Source: CAWHYG01 sp963833505
GTDB lineage: Bacteria; Eisenbacteria; RBG-16-71-46; CAIMUX01
Direction of reading: 5' to 3'
NCBI GenBank assembly: GCA_963833505.1
Contig: CAWHYG010000007.1
Location: forward strand, 372,001 to 436,000
Length of the DNA stretch: 64,000 nucleotides
Every line of letters begins with the position of its first letter. Position 1 is the stretch's first letter. A program made the translations under genes and the position numbers. Positions 1 to 9,167 of the stretch are shown here, in pieces. A model generated the notes under the pieces. That model did not search any database and had not been told where the DNA came from. It saw nothing but the letters and a program-made list of their open reading frames with translations.

Positions 1-753
1 GATCTGCTCCCTGAACGCGAGGCGCTTCGCGCTGCGGGCAACCTGCCGCGCCACATCGCTGTCATCATGGACGGGAACGGGCGATGGGCCACGCGGAGAG
101 GTCTGCCGCGGATCGCCGGGCATCACGCCGGGCGCCGGGCCGTCCGCGAGGCGGTGGAAGGCGCGAGCGAGCTGGGCATCGAGGTGCTCAGCCTCTACAC
201 CTTCTCGGTCGAAAACTGGAATCGTCCGCTCCCTGAGGTCACCGGCCTCATGGCCTTCCTGCGGCAGGTGCTCTCGGAAGAACGCGCCGCCCTTCGCGAC
301 AACAACGTCCGGCTGGAGGCGATCGGGCGACTGGGCGACCTGCCTCCCGAGGTCCGCGCCGAGCTGGAGCGAACCGAGGAAGAGCTGCGGGGAAACACCG
401 GGCTCAGGCTGCTGCTGGCGCTTTCCTACGGCGGGCGGACCGAGCTGATCGATTGTTTCCGGCGGATCGCGGCCCAGGTCGCCGACGGGAGCCTGCGCCC
501 GGAGGACGTGGATGAGTCGACCATCGACTCGAACCTCTACACGGCCGGCTATCCCCATCCCGATCTGCTCATCCGCACCAGCGGGGAAATGCGGCTCTCG
601 AACTTCCTTCTCTGGCAGCTCGCCTATGCGGAGCTTTATGTGATCGACACCCTCTGGCCCGATTTCCGCAAGCAGGACCTCTATCGGGCGGTCTCGGAAT
701 ACCAGAAGCGCGAACGCAGGTTCGGGCGTCTCGAGCGGCCTCCGCGCGCATGA
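1..753 (+). CDS. uppS: Undecaprenyl diphosphate synthase (5' end outside window)
   Basis: Cis-prenyltransferase that extends farnesyl diphosphate with isopentenyl diphosphate to the C55 carrier lipid used for peptidoglycan and other wall polymers. The reading frame is open to base 1 and reads LPRHIAVIMDGNGRWA, so the ATG at 67 is internal (it is the M of MDGNGRWA) and the true start lies before the window. Family motifs seen: MDGNGRWA with the catalytic Asp, GHHAGRRAVR, LSLYTFSVENWNRP, and RTSGEMRLSNFLLWQ followed by AELYVIDTLWPDF. The stop overlaps the cdsA start by four bases (ATGA), so the two genes are translationally coupled. Order uppS-cdsA-dxr is the common bacterial arrangement. Confidence 0.97.
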   Translation, partial: DLLPEREALRAAGNLPRHIAVIMDGNGRWATRRGLPRIAGHHAGRRAVREAVEGASELGIEVLSLYTFSVENWNRPLPEVTGLMAFLRQVLSEERAALRDNNVRLEAIGRLGDLPPEVRAELERTEEELRGNTGLRLLLALSYGGRTELIDCFRRIAAQVADGSLRPEDVDESTIDSNLYTAGYPHPDLLIRTSGEMRLSNFLLWQLAYAELYVIDTLWPDFRKQDLYRAVSEYQKRERRFGRLERPPRA

Positions 754-1688
754 GCTCCGGACTCAGGCCGAGGCTCGTCTCCGCTCTGATCTTCATTCCG
801 ATCGTGGTTGTGCTCATCTGGCTCGGTCCCTGGACGTTTGCCCTGCTTCTCGGCGTCGTCGCCTTTGCCTCCGGCGCGGAGTTGTATGCTCTTCTGCGGC
901 GTCTTGGATGGTCGGCTCCTCCCTTCCTGCCGGTGGTGGCGCTGGCGCTCTTCGCGATCGCGGCCGACGGCCGGCTGGGGCAGGGTCTCCCGGCCTTCGT
1001 TCTGGTGCCCTGGCTGGCGGCGTTGGCCTGGCTCTTTCGTCCGGTGTCGCTGTCCGGAGAATCGACCGGCGCTCGGGCCTGGCTGGTCCACCTTCTTGGC
1101 GCCGCCTATCTGGGACTGCTTCTGGGGCTGCTGGCGCGTCTCGACACGGCGGGCGCGGGGAGCGCGGGGATCCGAGCCGCGGCCGGACCCTTTGGAAGCG
1201 CGGGCGGGCTTTCCGGACTCGGCGGCGCGATCCGCGGAGGCGGCCGTGCGGTTCGAGAGTTGGGCGGGACGATCCCTGATGCCGGAGCGCGGAAGGTCTT
1301 CTACGCTCTTCTGGTCACCTGGGCCTGCGACACCGGCGCCTACGTGGTCGGCAGTCTGTGGGGGAGGCGCAAGCTCTGGCCGGAGGTCAGCCCGGGGAAG
1401 ACGTGGGAGGGCTCGCTCGGCGGGCTCCTGGCCGCCGTCGTTGCCGGCGCCGCGCTGGCCGCTCCGCTGGCCGGCGGCATCGACGCCGTTCGAGGAGCAA
1501 TTCTCGGTCTGCTCGCGGGGGTAGCGGCCGAGCTGGGAGACCTGGCGGAATCGAGGCTCAAGCGCAGGGCGATGGTCAAGGACTCCGGACGGTTGATCCC
1601 CGGCCACGGGGGCCTTCTGGATCGGCTGGACAGCTTGCTCTTCTCGGTGCCGCTTTTCTACTATGGCTTGAATGGATTGACCCGCTGA
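750..1688 (+). CDS. cdsA: Phosphatidate cytidylyltransferase
   Basis: Integral membrane enzyme making CDP-diacylglycerol from phosphatidate and CTP, the branch point of phospholipid synthesis. The N-terminal 130 residues are a run of hydrophobic segments; the C-terminal family signature is complete (WACDTGAY, SPGKTWEGS, ESRLKRRAMVKDSG, PGHGGLLDRLDS). The start ATG overlaps the uppS stop. Odd: residues about 131-178 are a Gly/Ala/Arg-rich insertion between the predicted last N-terminal membrane segment and WACDTGAY, where the family normally has a short loop. It is one of several such insertions in this window. Length 312 residues, longer than the usual 260-285 because of it. Confidence 0.95.
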   Translation: MSSGLRPRLVSALIFIPIVVVLIWLGPWTFALLLGVVAFASGAELYALLRRLGWSAPPFLPVVALALFAIAADGRLGQGLPAFVLVPWLAALAWLFRPVSLSGESTGARAWLVHLLGAAYLGLLLGLLARLDTAGAGSAGIRAAAGPFGSAGGLSGLGGAIRGGGRAVRELGGTIPDAGARKVFYALLVTWACDTGAYVVGSLWGRRKLWPEVSPGKTWEGSLGGLLAAVVAGAALAAPLAGGIDAVRGAILGLLAGVAAELGDLAESRLKRRAMVKDSGRLIPGHGGLLDRLDSLLFSVPLFYYGLNGLTR

Positions 1689-1762
1689 GCGGCCGGGGGG
1701 GCCGGCCGATCGCGCGCCGGTCACGGCTGCGGTTTCCGCGAGTCGGTGAAGAGGTCGCAGGC

Positions 1763-2956
1763 ATGCGTTCCCCGTCAGAATCGTCCGCACGGTGGCCCCG
1801 GCGTGTGACCGTGCTGGGCTCGACCGGATCGATCGGCCGCGCAGCCTGCGACGTGATCGCCGCTCTGCCCGACCGCCTGCACGCGCTGGCGCTGGCTGCC
1901 CGGTCCCGCGTGGATCTTCTGGCCGACCAGGCGGTGGCGTTTCAGCCTGCCGTGGTGGCTCTGACCGACGCGGCGCGCGCGCCCGAATTCCGGTCGATGG
2001 TCGGGGACCGTTGGCGGGGCCGGCTCCTTCTGGGGCCGGAGGGCCTCGAGGAGGCGGCGTCCCTTCCGGACGCCGACGTGGTCCTGAACGGGCTGGTGGG
2101 GGCGTCCGGGCTCAAGCCGAGCTGGCTGGCGCTCAAGGCGGGGCGCCCGCTGGCGCTCGCGAACAAGGAGTCGCTTGTCGTGGCCGGCGAGTTCCTCATG
2201 CGCGAAGCGGAGCGCTGGGGCGGACGCCTCCTGCCGGTGGACAGCGAGCACAGCGGGCTGTTCCAGTGCCTGGATGGATATGCGGCGGAGTCGATCGCCC
2301 GCGTCATCCTCACCGCTTCCGGGGGGCCGTTCCGCACGCGGTCCCTGGACACGTTCGATGCGATCACGCCGGAGGAGGCCCTCCAGCATCCGACGTGGAA
2401 GATGGGCCCACGGATCACCGTCGACTCGGCCAGCCTGCTCAACAAAGGGTTCGAGGTCCTGGAGGCCCGCTGGCTCTTCGACCTGGAGCCCGCGCGGATC
2501 GAGGTCTGGATCCATCCGCAGTCGATCGTCCACGGATTGGTGGAATGGGTCGACGGGTCCACCACGGCCCAGCTCTCGGTTCCGGACATGCGAATCCCCA
2601 TCCAGTTCGCCCTCTGCCACCCGCACCGGCTGCCCGGACCCACTCCCCGATGCGATCTGGCGGCGGCCGGCCGGCTGGACTTCTCGACGCCGGAGCCGGA
2701 ACGCTATCCGTGCCTCGGACTGGCGCGGCGGGCGCTGCTTGAGGGCGGATCCGCGCCGGCCGTGCTGAACGCCGCCGACGAGGTCTTCGTCGAGGCCTTC
2801 CTCGAGCGACGGATCCGTTTCCCCGAGATCAGCCGGTACCTCGAACGGGTGCTGGATCAGCGGCCCGAGGCGGCGGCGGACAGCCTGGAGGCGGTGCTGG
2901 AGGCGGATCGTTGGGCCCGGGCGCGCGCGATCCAAGTTCTGAAGGCCGGGCGCTGA
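1763..2956 (+). CDS. dxr: 1-deoxy-D-xylulose 5-phosphate reductoisomerase
   Basis: Converts DXP to 2-C-methyl-D-erythritol 4-phosphate with NADPH, the committed step of the MEP isoprenoid pathway that supplies UppS. ATG 1763 gives 397 residues, the normal family length; the frame is open further upstream but that part has no Dxr similarity. Seen: NADPH loop GSTGSIG (residues 19-25), LANKESLVVAGE, metal and substrate motifs PVDSEHSGLFQCL, TASGGPFR, HPTWKMGPRITVDSAS, LLNKGFEVLEA and WIHPQSIVHGLVEW. About 75 bases separate it from cdsA. The rseP-type protease that often follows dxr is absent; an Omp85 gene follows directly. Confidence 0.96.
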   Translation: MRSPSESSARWPRRVTVLGSTGSIGRAACDVIAALPDRLHALALAARSRVDLLADQAVAFQPAVVALTDAARAPEFRSMVGDRWRGRLLLGPEGLEEAASLPDADVVLNGLVGASGLKPSWLALKAGRPLALANKESLVVAGEFLMREAERWGGRLLPVDSEHSGLFQCLDGYAAESIARVILTASGGPFRTRSLDTFDAITPEEALQHPTWKMGPRITVDSASLLNKGFEVLEARWLFDLEPARIEVWIHPQSIVHGLVEWVDGSTTAQLSVPDMRIPIQFALCHPHRLPGPTPRCDLAAAGRLDFSTPEPERYPCLGLARRALLEGGSAPAVLNAADEVFVEAFLERRIRFPEISRYLERVLDQRPEAAADSLEAVLEADRWARARAIQVLKAGR

Positions 2957-3039
2957 GTCCGCCGCGCCTTCCATCGCAGGCCGGCCCGGGACCGAATCCG
3001 GCGCGCCGTCGGTCGCTGGCGGGCCCGGAATCGAATCCC

Positions 3040-4950
3040 ATGCTCCCGAGTTGGCGCCGGTGCGCGGCCCTTGCGACGGTCGCGCTGATCCTGATTGTGT
3101 TGTCATCGTATCCTTCTGCGGCTCTTGACAATATCAGGATCGCTTCGATTCATTTCGATGGCAATCGGGACCTGTCGGAATCCGATCTGCTCTCGCAGAT
3201 GAAGCTCCGGCCGCCGTCCTGGAAGCGTCCGTTCAGTCATCCCACCTATCCCGGAAAGGACGTTCTCGCGGCCGATCTCCGCGCCGTGCTCGATCGCTAC
3301 CAAGGGGCCGGCCATCCGTTCGCCCGGATCCGCGAGGCGCTCGTGGTGCAACGCCTGAAAGCGAGGGTCGTCGACATCCGGATCCGCCTCGACGAAGGCC
3401 CGCGGGTCTACGTGTCGCGCGCGGAGGTGAACGGGATGCCGCCCGGCGAGTCCAAGGAGGTCGCCCGCGCCGTATTGATCGCCCCGGGGGACCTGTTGTC
3501 GCGCGACGACGTCCTCGTGACGCGCGATCGCGTGCAGCTCGTCGCGATCGATCGCGGCTACGCCCGGGCGTTGACCGATCTGGAAGTGCGCTACACCGGC
3601 GACAGCGCCGACGTCGTCATGAACGTGAATCCGGGTCCGCCCGTGCGCGTCGATTCGGTTCTGGTCTCCGGAACGAGCCGATGCCGGCCGGAGATGGTGC
3701 GGCGCGAGATCACGCTGGGCCCGGGCGATCTGCTCGTGCAGCGGGAAGTGGACTTGAGCCGCGATCGCCTGCTCGAAACCGGCGTGTTCCAGAGCGCGGT
3801 CCTGACTCCAGAGCGCGTGGTCGGATCCGAGAACACCAGCGATCTGCTCGTGACCGTGGTCGAGCGGAAGCCGGGCTGGTACGACGCCGGCGCCGGATTC
3901 ACCTCGAACTCGCAGGCCGATTTCGTCGCCGACTGGGGACTGCGCAATCTCGGGGGCACGGGCCGCCAGGTCGACGTGCACGGCGTCCTCAACTACTCGC
4001 TGTCGCCGAGCTTCCGGAACGGGAAGTTCAGCCTCCAGAAAGGCACGCTGAGCGCGGATTACCTCGAGCCGTGGCTGGTGGGGACCCGGATTCGGGGCAT
4101 CGTGTCGCCGTACTCCGAATGGGACGAGGAGCAGAGCTTCAGCGAAAGGACGCTTGGCTTCTCGTTCACGCTGCGGCGCGACCTCCGGAAGGCAACCTGG
4201 GGCTCGCTCATCCTCGACAACAAGTGGGTGGCGACCTCGCAGGCCGGGGTGGTGCCTCGGTTCACGACCCGCTCCCTGGATCTGGACTACACCGACGATC
4301 AGCGCGACAACCCCTTCGACGCCACCTTCGGCCACTACTGGGAGGCGGACGTCAAGTACGCCGGCGGCGGCCTGCTCGGAGGCACCAACGAGTTCGCGCT
4401 CTTCACCCTCGACTGGCAGCACTACATCGACCTCCAGCCGGATTGGACCGTGGCCCTGCGGGTCAAGGGGGGCGGGATCAGCCCGATCGGACGCGGTCCG
4501 CTGCAAGCGGGAAATCCCGACACGCTCCGGCTGTCCCGCGTCCCCTGGGACGAGCGCTTCCGCCTGGGAGGGGGCACCACCGTCCGCGGATACGCCGAGG
4601 ACGGCATCGGCCGGCTCACGGCGCAGGGCGCGGCCATCGGGGGTCTGTCGATGTTCCTCGCCAATCTCGAGGTCCGATTCCCGATCGTGTGGATCGTGCA
4701 CGGCGGTATCTTCCTCGACATGGGCAACATCTGGACCGATCCCGGTCAGATCAAGCTGAACCGGCTGACGAACGGGTTCACCGACCGCCAGTACAACCCG
4801 TTCAACACCGCGTATGGGATGGGCGTCGGGCTCCGTTTCCAGACTCCGGTGGGACCCTTCCGCCTCGACTACGGATTCAAGGTCGGCAGCGGCCGGGCGC
4901 CGGGCCAGGGGCCGGGGCAGCTTCACGTCGCGCTGGGACAGGCCTTCTGA
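3040..4950 (+). CDS. Omp85-family outer-membrane protein, TamA-like
   Basis: Outer-membrane insertase or translocation partner. ATG 3040 is chosen because it begins a signal peptide (MLPSWRRC, then a hydrophobic stretch, cut near SYPSA-ALDN); the open frame continues upstream into dxr without meaning. Residues about 32-275 form three POTRA-like repeats of roughly 75-80 residues, and the rest is a beta-barrel with the conserved RGY motif (TTVRGYAEDG) of the barrel loop and a last strand ending in Phe (GPFRLDYGF...VALGQAF). Three POTRAs and 636 residues fit TamA better than BamA (five POTRAs, about 800). The next gene is tamB, overlapping by one base, which strengthens the TamA reading. BamA remains an alternative because no other Omp85 gene is in view. 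Confidence 0.85.
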   Translation: MLPSWRRCAALATVALILIVLSSYPSAALDNIRIASIHFDGNRDLSESDLLSQMKLRPPSWKRPFSHPTYPGKDVLAADLRAVLDRYQGAGHPFARIREALVVQRLKARVVDIRIRLDEGPRVYVSRAEVNGMPPGESKEVARAVLIAPGDLLSRDDVLVTRDRVQLVAIDRGYARALTDLEVRYTGDSADVVMNVNPGPPVRVDSVLVSGTSRCRPEMVRREITLGPGDLLVQREVDLSRDRLLETGVFQSAVLTPERVVGSENTSDLLVTVVERKPGWYDAGAGFTSNSQADFVADWGLRNLGGTGRQVDVHGVLNYSLSPSFRNGKFSLQKGTLSADYLEPWLVGTRIRGIVSPYSEWDEEQSFSERTLGFSFTLRRDLRKATWGSLILDNKWVATSQAGVVPRFTTRSLDLDYTDDQRDNPFDATFGHYWEADVKYAGGGLLGGTNEFALFTLDWQHYIDLQPDWTVALRVKGGGISPIGRGPLQAGNPDTLRLSRVPWDERFRLGGGTTVRGYAEDGIGRLTAQGAAIGGLSMFLANLEVRFPIVWIVHGGIFLDMGNIWTDPGQIKLNRLTNGFTDRQYNPFNTAYGMGVGLRFQTPVGPFRLDYGFKVGSGRAPGQGPGQLHVALGQAF

Positions 4951-7900
4951 TGCGGCGCCTTCATCTGATCTGGCTGGTTCCGGCGGCGATCGCGGTGCTC
5001 GCCGCGGCGATCCTCCTTTCGCCGCTGGCTCTGATCCATGTGCCCCGCGTGCGTGATTGGAGTCTCGATCACTCCGGCGCCGGCCGGGTGCTGGCCGGGA
5101 CCCAGCGGATCCGCGTCGAGCAGGTGCGCCGCCTCGATCCGTGGGGACTCGATCTGGAAGGGGTTCGACTCGAGGCCCTCCGGCCCGGAGGCTGGGAGGC
5201 CTGGCTCAGCATCGGCCGCCTCACGGCCGGATGGCAGCTTCGGGATCTCATGGCGGGCCGACTCTACTTCTCCGCGCTGGCGCTGGACTCCCTGCGCCTC
5301 GACCTGGACGGGATGCCTTCGCCCCTCTTCGCCGGCGGCACCGGATCCCAACCGGCGAGTGGAGCGAAGCCTTCGGTCACGGGCGGGCCGCGGCTTCCCG
5401 CGATTCGATGCGCGTCTCTCACGATCGGAAATGCCGTCGTGCACGGGCCGGGAGAGCGCCGCTGGGAAGGAGACGTGGAGCTGAGCAGGCTGGCCTGTGC
5501 GCAGAGCGAGATCCGCGCCCGCCTGGCCGGCGCCGCCGTCCGTCTCTGGCCGGATTCGCTTCAGGGTCGGCTGAGCGACGGCCGGATGAGCGGCGATCTG
5601 GGGCCGGGATTCCACGACTTTCGGATCGATTCGCTGGGAGTGGTTTCGCCGGGGCTGGAAGGAACCGTGACCGCGAGCTGGAGCTCGAGCAGCACGGGCG
5701 GGGAGAGCGTCGATCTGGTGGACGGGAAGATCGAGCTGACGCGCCTTGCGCCCGACAGTCTGCGCGGGGCGAACAGGCTCGGGCTTCCGCTGACGGACCG
5801 GGATCAGGTGGCAGGGACGATCGTCGTCCACGGGAAGCTCGGCGGCGGCCGGCCGGCCCAGGGAAAGGTGGAAGCGGACCTGCGCGGGCGCCTCCTGGGA
5901 CTGCCGCTGGACACGCTCCTGGTCCACGGTGCGGCCTCGGCGGCCTCCGCGTCGCTCGATGACCTTCGCTTGAAGCTGGGTCGTCTCGGCCTCGCCGGCA
6001 GCGGACATTGGGAACGGGCCGGATCCAAGGCGGGCGCGCGCCTCCGCTTCTCCGGGTTCGATCTGTCCACGCCGCCGATCTCCCTCTTCGCGTCGGGTCT
6101 TCCGCGGACGCGGCTCTCCGGAACGGTGGACGTCGAAGCCGATTCGGTGGGGCCGCACGTGTCCCTGGCTGCGGATCTCCGGCTCGATCCGGGCCGCCTG
6201 CTTGACCGCAACCTGGCCGGATTCTCGGCGCGCGCCCGTCTCGACCGCGATCGGCTGATGCTCGACAGCTTGGAGACGACCGAGCCGGGAACGCCCGCGG
6301 TCCGCGGCAGCGGCGCCTACGGGTGGAAGGACAAGACACTCGAAGCGCGCGCGGTCGTGCATGATCTTCCGCTCGCGGATTGGGTCACTCCCTGGATCGG
6401 CGTTCCTCTCGCCGGTCGCGTCACCGGGCCGGTGAGCGTCTCGGGGCCGATCGACCACCTGCGGCTGAACGGCAATGTCGACGTCGCGGACGGGGAGGTG
6501 GGGCCTGTCCGGGTCGGGTCGCTCCACGCCGGTCCGATGTCCGGCACTCTGTCTCCGTTCGATCTCCAAGGTCCGGTGTCGGCCCGCCGGCTGAACATCT
6601 ATGGGGTGCGGCTCGATTCCCTGCGCGCCGACCTGTCCGCCGGCCGGACGATCGAAACCCGGGCGACGGTGTGCCGCGATTCCGTCCGCATGGACGTGCG
6701 CGGCCGGGTCATTCCCGCCGGTCACGGAAACATCGCCGTCTGGGTCGATTCGCTGCGCCTGTGCCCCGGATCGGCGCCGGAGATCGCGCTGGCGGCTCCG
6801 AGCTGCTTGAACATCCGCTCCGGTGGCGGGATCCGACTGGATTCCCTCCGCGTCGAATCGGAAGCCGGTTCGCTGGAGGCGTCGGGCTGGATGCGCCCCA
6901 CCGGCGACGCCACCGGCGCGGAATCCTTCCACCTCCGGGCGGCGGGCCACGGGATCGACCTGGGCGCTTTGATCGGACGGCTTTCGCGCCACCCCCAGGA
7001 TGTGAGCGGCACCGAACAGTTTCACCTGCAAGGAGACGGGACGCTCGACGCTCCGAGCTTCCTCTGGGACGCCGGCGTCTCGAACGCGCGAACCTCCGGT
7101 TGGCTCTGGGACCGCGTGAGCCTGCGAGGCGGAGCGGGGCCGGACGGCTCCATCTGGATCGATTCGCTCAGGGCCGCCACCAGCGAGTACTCCGGGCGCA
7201 TGCGCGGCGTCAGTTCGAAGAAACCGCTCGTCCTGTCGCCTCCAGCGGTCGTGCGCGTCGATTCCCTTGTGGTGCGGACGGGCCGCTCCTGGCGGCAGGC
7301 GATCGCGGCGCTCTCCGACTCCCTGGGATCGCTTCTGCGCGGATCGCGCATCCAGGGGCGCTTCGCGCTGGACGCCGTGCCGGCCGCGCCGTTCCTCGGC
7401 CCCATCCTGTTGCCGAGGCTCCAGGGGCCGCGCACGATCCTGGCCGAGGACATCGATCCGATGATGCGGCGGATCCAGGAAGTGGCGCCGGGGGAGACCC
7501 CGGCCCAGATCCATCGGCCGGCCGGCGTGACGGGGCGCGTCTCGCTGGAAACCGGCATCGCCGGCACCGGGGCGAAACCCCGGATCGCGATGCGCCTGCG
7601 CGCCGACTCGCTGCGCGCCGGGCCGATCGAGGCGGATTCGCTCGACCTCCAGGCCTTCTACGCCGACTCGTTGCTCACCTTGAAGAACCTCGACTGGCTC
7701 ATGGGGTCCGTCCGGTCCCATTCGACGGGAACGATCCCGATCGCCGTCACGCTCAACCGGCGCCCGATCCATCTTCTGCCTCGGCCGGTCCACATCACGG
7801 CCGACCTTCCCGGCCTCGATCTCGCCCTGGCCACCCTGGCCACGACCGAGATCTCCGATCCGGGAGGACGGCTCTCGGGTCGCGTGGAGATCACCGGCAT

Positions 7901-9089
7901 CGCGCCCAATCTCCGCCCGAACGGGGATCTCCAGATCCAGGACGGCTCGTTCCGGATTCCGGGCCGCGAGGAGCGGTTCACCAAGCTCACCGCGCAGGTC
8001 CACCTGGATTCCCTTGGCATCCACGTGAAGGACGCCGAGGCCCGGCTCAATGACACCGGCCGGGTCTTCGCGAGCGGGGACTACCTGGATACGCATCACT
8101 TCCTCTTCAAGGGACGGGCGCAGGATGCCCTCGTCTTCGAGACCGGCGACTATCGGTTTCTCGCGGACGCCGAGGAGCTGGAAGCGCGGCCCTACGAGTC
8201 CAGGGACACCTTGCGCCCGCGCCTGACCGGAAAGGTCACCGTGCGCGACGGCCTGATCACGCAGGATCTGGCCAAGCCCGCCGGGGCGGGCAAGCCGCCG
8301 GTCACGCCCTGGCAGGTGGATCTCGGCGTGATCACGACCGGCACGATCCGCCTCAACCAGCCGCTGGCCGATCTCGAGCTGGGCGACGCGGACCTCAAGC
8401 TCTCTTTCCGCTGGCCCTACTGGAACTTCGACGGCACCGTGAGCGTGCTCGGCGGCAGCTATCGCATCGCGAACCACGAGTTCCGCGTGACCCAGGGAAC
8501 GGTGACCTTCACGGACAAGGGGATCGGTCCCTATCCCACCTTCGATGTGACCGCCGAGACCGAGATTCCCTGGGCGACCGCCGACGGCCAGCAGACGATC
8601 ACGGTCGACTGCCACGTGACGGGAACGCCGCCCGATCAGCTCCAGGTTGCCCTCAGCAGCCCGACGAGCGCCGAATACACCCAGGCCCAGCTCACCTCGA
8701 TGCTGAGCTGGGGCCAGGTGACGAACGCCCCGCTGACGCAGCTCAACACCTCGAATCCGGTCGGGCAGTACGTCGGTTCCGAGCTGGTCGGGCAGATCGA
8801 GCGCCAGCTCGTTTCCGAGCTGCCCCTGGCCGACCGCGTGCAGCTTGAAGGGGAGATCGGCGGGCAGCAGCCGCTCCGCATCGACGTCCGCCCGATCGTG
8901 ATGTCGCAGTGGAGCCTCGACTACGCCCAGGATCTGACGACCAACACGCAGCCCGACCGGCAGGTCTCCCTTCGCTACTGGCTGAGCAACCTCTTCTTCC
9001 TGAACGCGGGCCTCGAGCGAAAGGCGGGGGACGCCGGAGTGCCTCTCGACACCTACTCGCTTGATCTCAAAGTGCGGTTCGAGTACTGA
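4950..9089 (+). CDS. tamB: TamB / translocation and assembly module protein (DUF490)
   Basis: Very large inner-membrane-anchored periplasmic protein of the AsmA/TamB bridge family, thought to move phospholipid to, or help assembly of, the outer membrane. ATG 4950 shares its A with the preceding stop (TGATG). Residues 1-30 are one hydrophobic anchor (LIWLVPAAIAVLAAAILLS). The middle, about 1,000 residues, is repetitive beta-rich sequence. The C-terminal 350 residues carry the conserved TamB region (GGSYRIANHEFRVTQGTVTF, TVDCHVTGTPPD, LQVALSSPTS, LTSMLSWGQ, ending in the aromatic KVRFEY). 1,379 residues, close to the family norm. Forms an operon with the upstream Omp85 gene. Confidence 0.93.
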   Translation: MRRLHLIWLVPAAIAVLAAAILLSPLALIHVPRVRDWSLDHSGAGRVLAGTQRIRVEQVRRLDPWGLDLEGVRLEALRPGGWEAWLSIGRLTAGWQLRDLMAGRLYFSALALDSLRLDLDGMPSPLFAGGTGSQPASGAKPSVTGGPRLPAIRCASLTIGNAVVHGPGERRWEGDVELSRLACAQSEIRARLAGAAVRLWPDSLQGRLSDGRMSGDLGPGFHDFRIDSLGVVSPGLEGTVTASWSSSSTGGESVDLVDGKIELTRLAPDSLRGANRLGLPLTDRDQVAGTIVVHGKLGGGRPAQGKVEADLRGRLLGLPLDTLLVHGAASAASASLDDLRLKLGRLGLAGSGHWERAGSKAGARLRFSGFDLSTPPISLFASGLPRTRLSGTVDVEADSVGPHVSLAADLRLDPGRLLDRNLAGFSARARLDRDRLMLDSLETTEPGTPAVRGSGAYGWKDKTLEARAVVHDLPLADWVTPWIGVPLAGRVTGPVSVSGPIDHLRLNGNVDVADGEVGPVRVGSLHAGPMSGTLSPFDLQGPVSARRLNIYGVRLDSLRADLSAGRTIETRATVCRDSVRMDVRGRVIPAGHGNIAVWVDSLRLCPGSAPEIALAAPSCLNIRSGGGIRLDSLRVESEAGSLEASGWMRPTGDATGAESFHLRAAGHGIDLGALIGRLSRHPQDVSGTEQFHLQGDGTLDAPSFLWDAGVSNARTSGWLWDRVSLRGGAGPDGSIWIDSLRAATSEYSGRMRGVSSKKPLVLSPPAVVRVDSLVVRTGRSWRQAIAALSDSLGSLLRGSRIQGRFALDAVPAAPFLGPILLPRLQGPRTILAEDIDPMMRRIQEVAPGETPAQIHRPAGVTGRVSLETGIAGTGAKPRIAMRLRADSLRAGPIEADSLDLQAFYADSLLTLKNLDWLMGSVRSHSTGTIPIAVTLNRRPIHLLPRPVHITADLPGLDLALATLATTEISDPGGRLSGRVEITGIAPNLRPNGDLQIQDGSFRIPGREERFTKLTAQVHLDSLGIHVKDAEARLNDTGRVFASGDYLDTHHFLFKGRAQDALVFETGDYRFLADAEELEARPYESRDTLRPRLTGKVTVRDGLITQDLAKPAGAGKPPVTPWQVDLGVITTGTIRLNQPLADLELGDADLKLSFRWPYWNFDGTVSVLGGSYRIANHEFRVTQGTVTFTDKGIGPYPTFDVTAETEIPWATADGQQTITVDCHVTGTPPDQLQVALSSPTSAEYTQAQLTSMLSWGQVTNAPLTQLNTSNPVGQYVGSELVGQIERQLVSELPLADRVQLEGEIGGQQPLRIDVRPIVMSQWSLDYAQDLTTNTQPDRQVSLRYWLSNLFFLNAGLERKAGDAGVPLDTYSLDLKVRFEY

Positions 9090-9167
9090 TCCGGGCCTGG
9101 GATCGATGGATCGCCGCGCGGCGGATCCAGCCACGGAGGCGTCGACTCAAACACAGGACGAGGAAAC

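Noticed and set aside
3040..4950. Calling the Omp85 gene bamA
   Set aside because: Only three POTRA-like repeats, about 636 residues, and tamB directly downstream favour TamA; kept as an alternative only.
4923..9134. Open frame of about 1,400 codons on the minus strand opposite tamB
   Set aside because: Arg/Pro/His-rich sequence with no signal peptide or motif; tamB on the plus strand has conserved domains. Long antisense frames are expected in GC-rich coding DNA.
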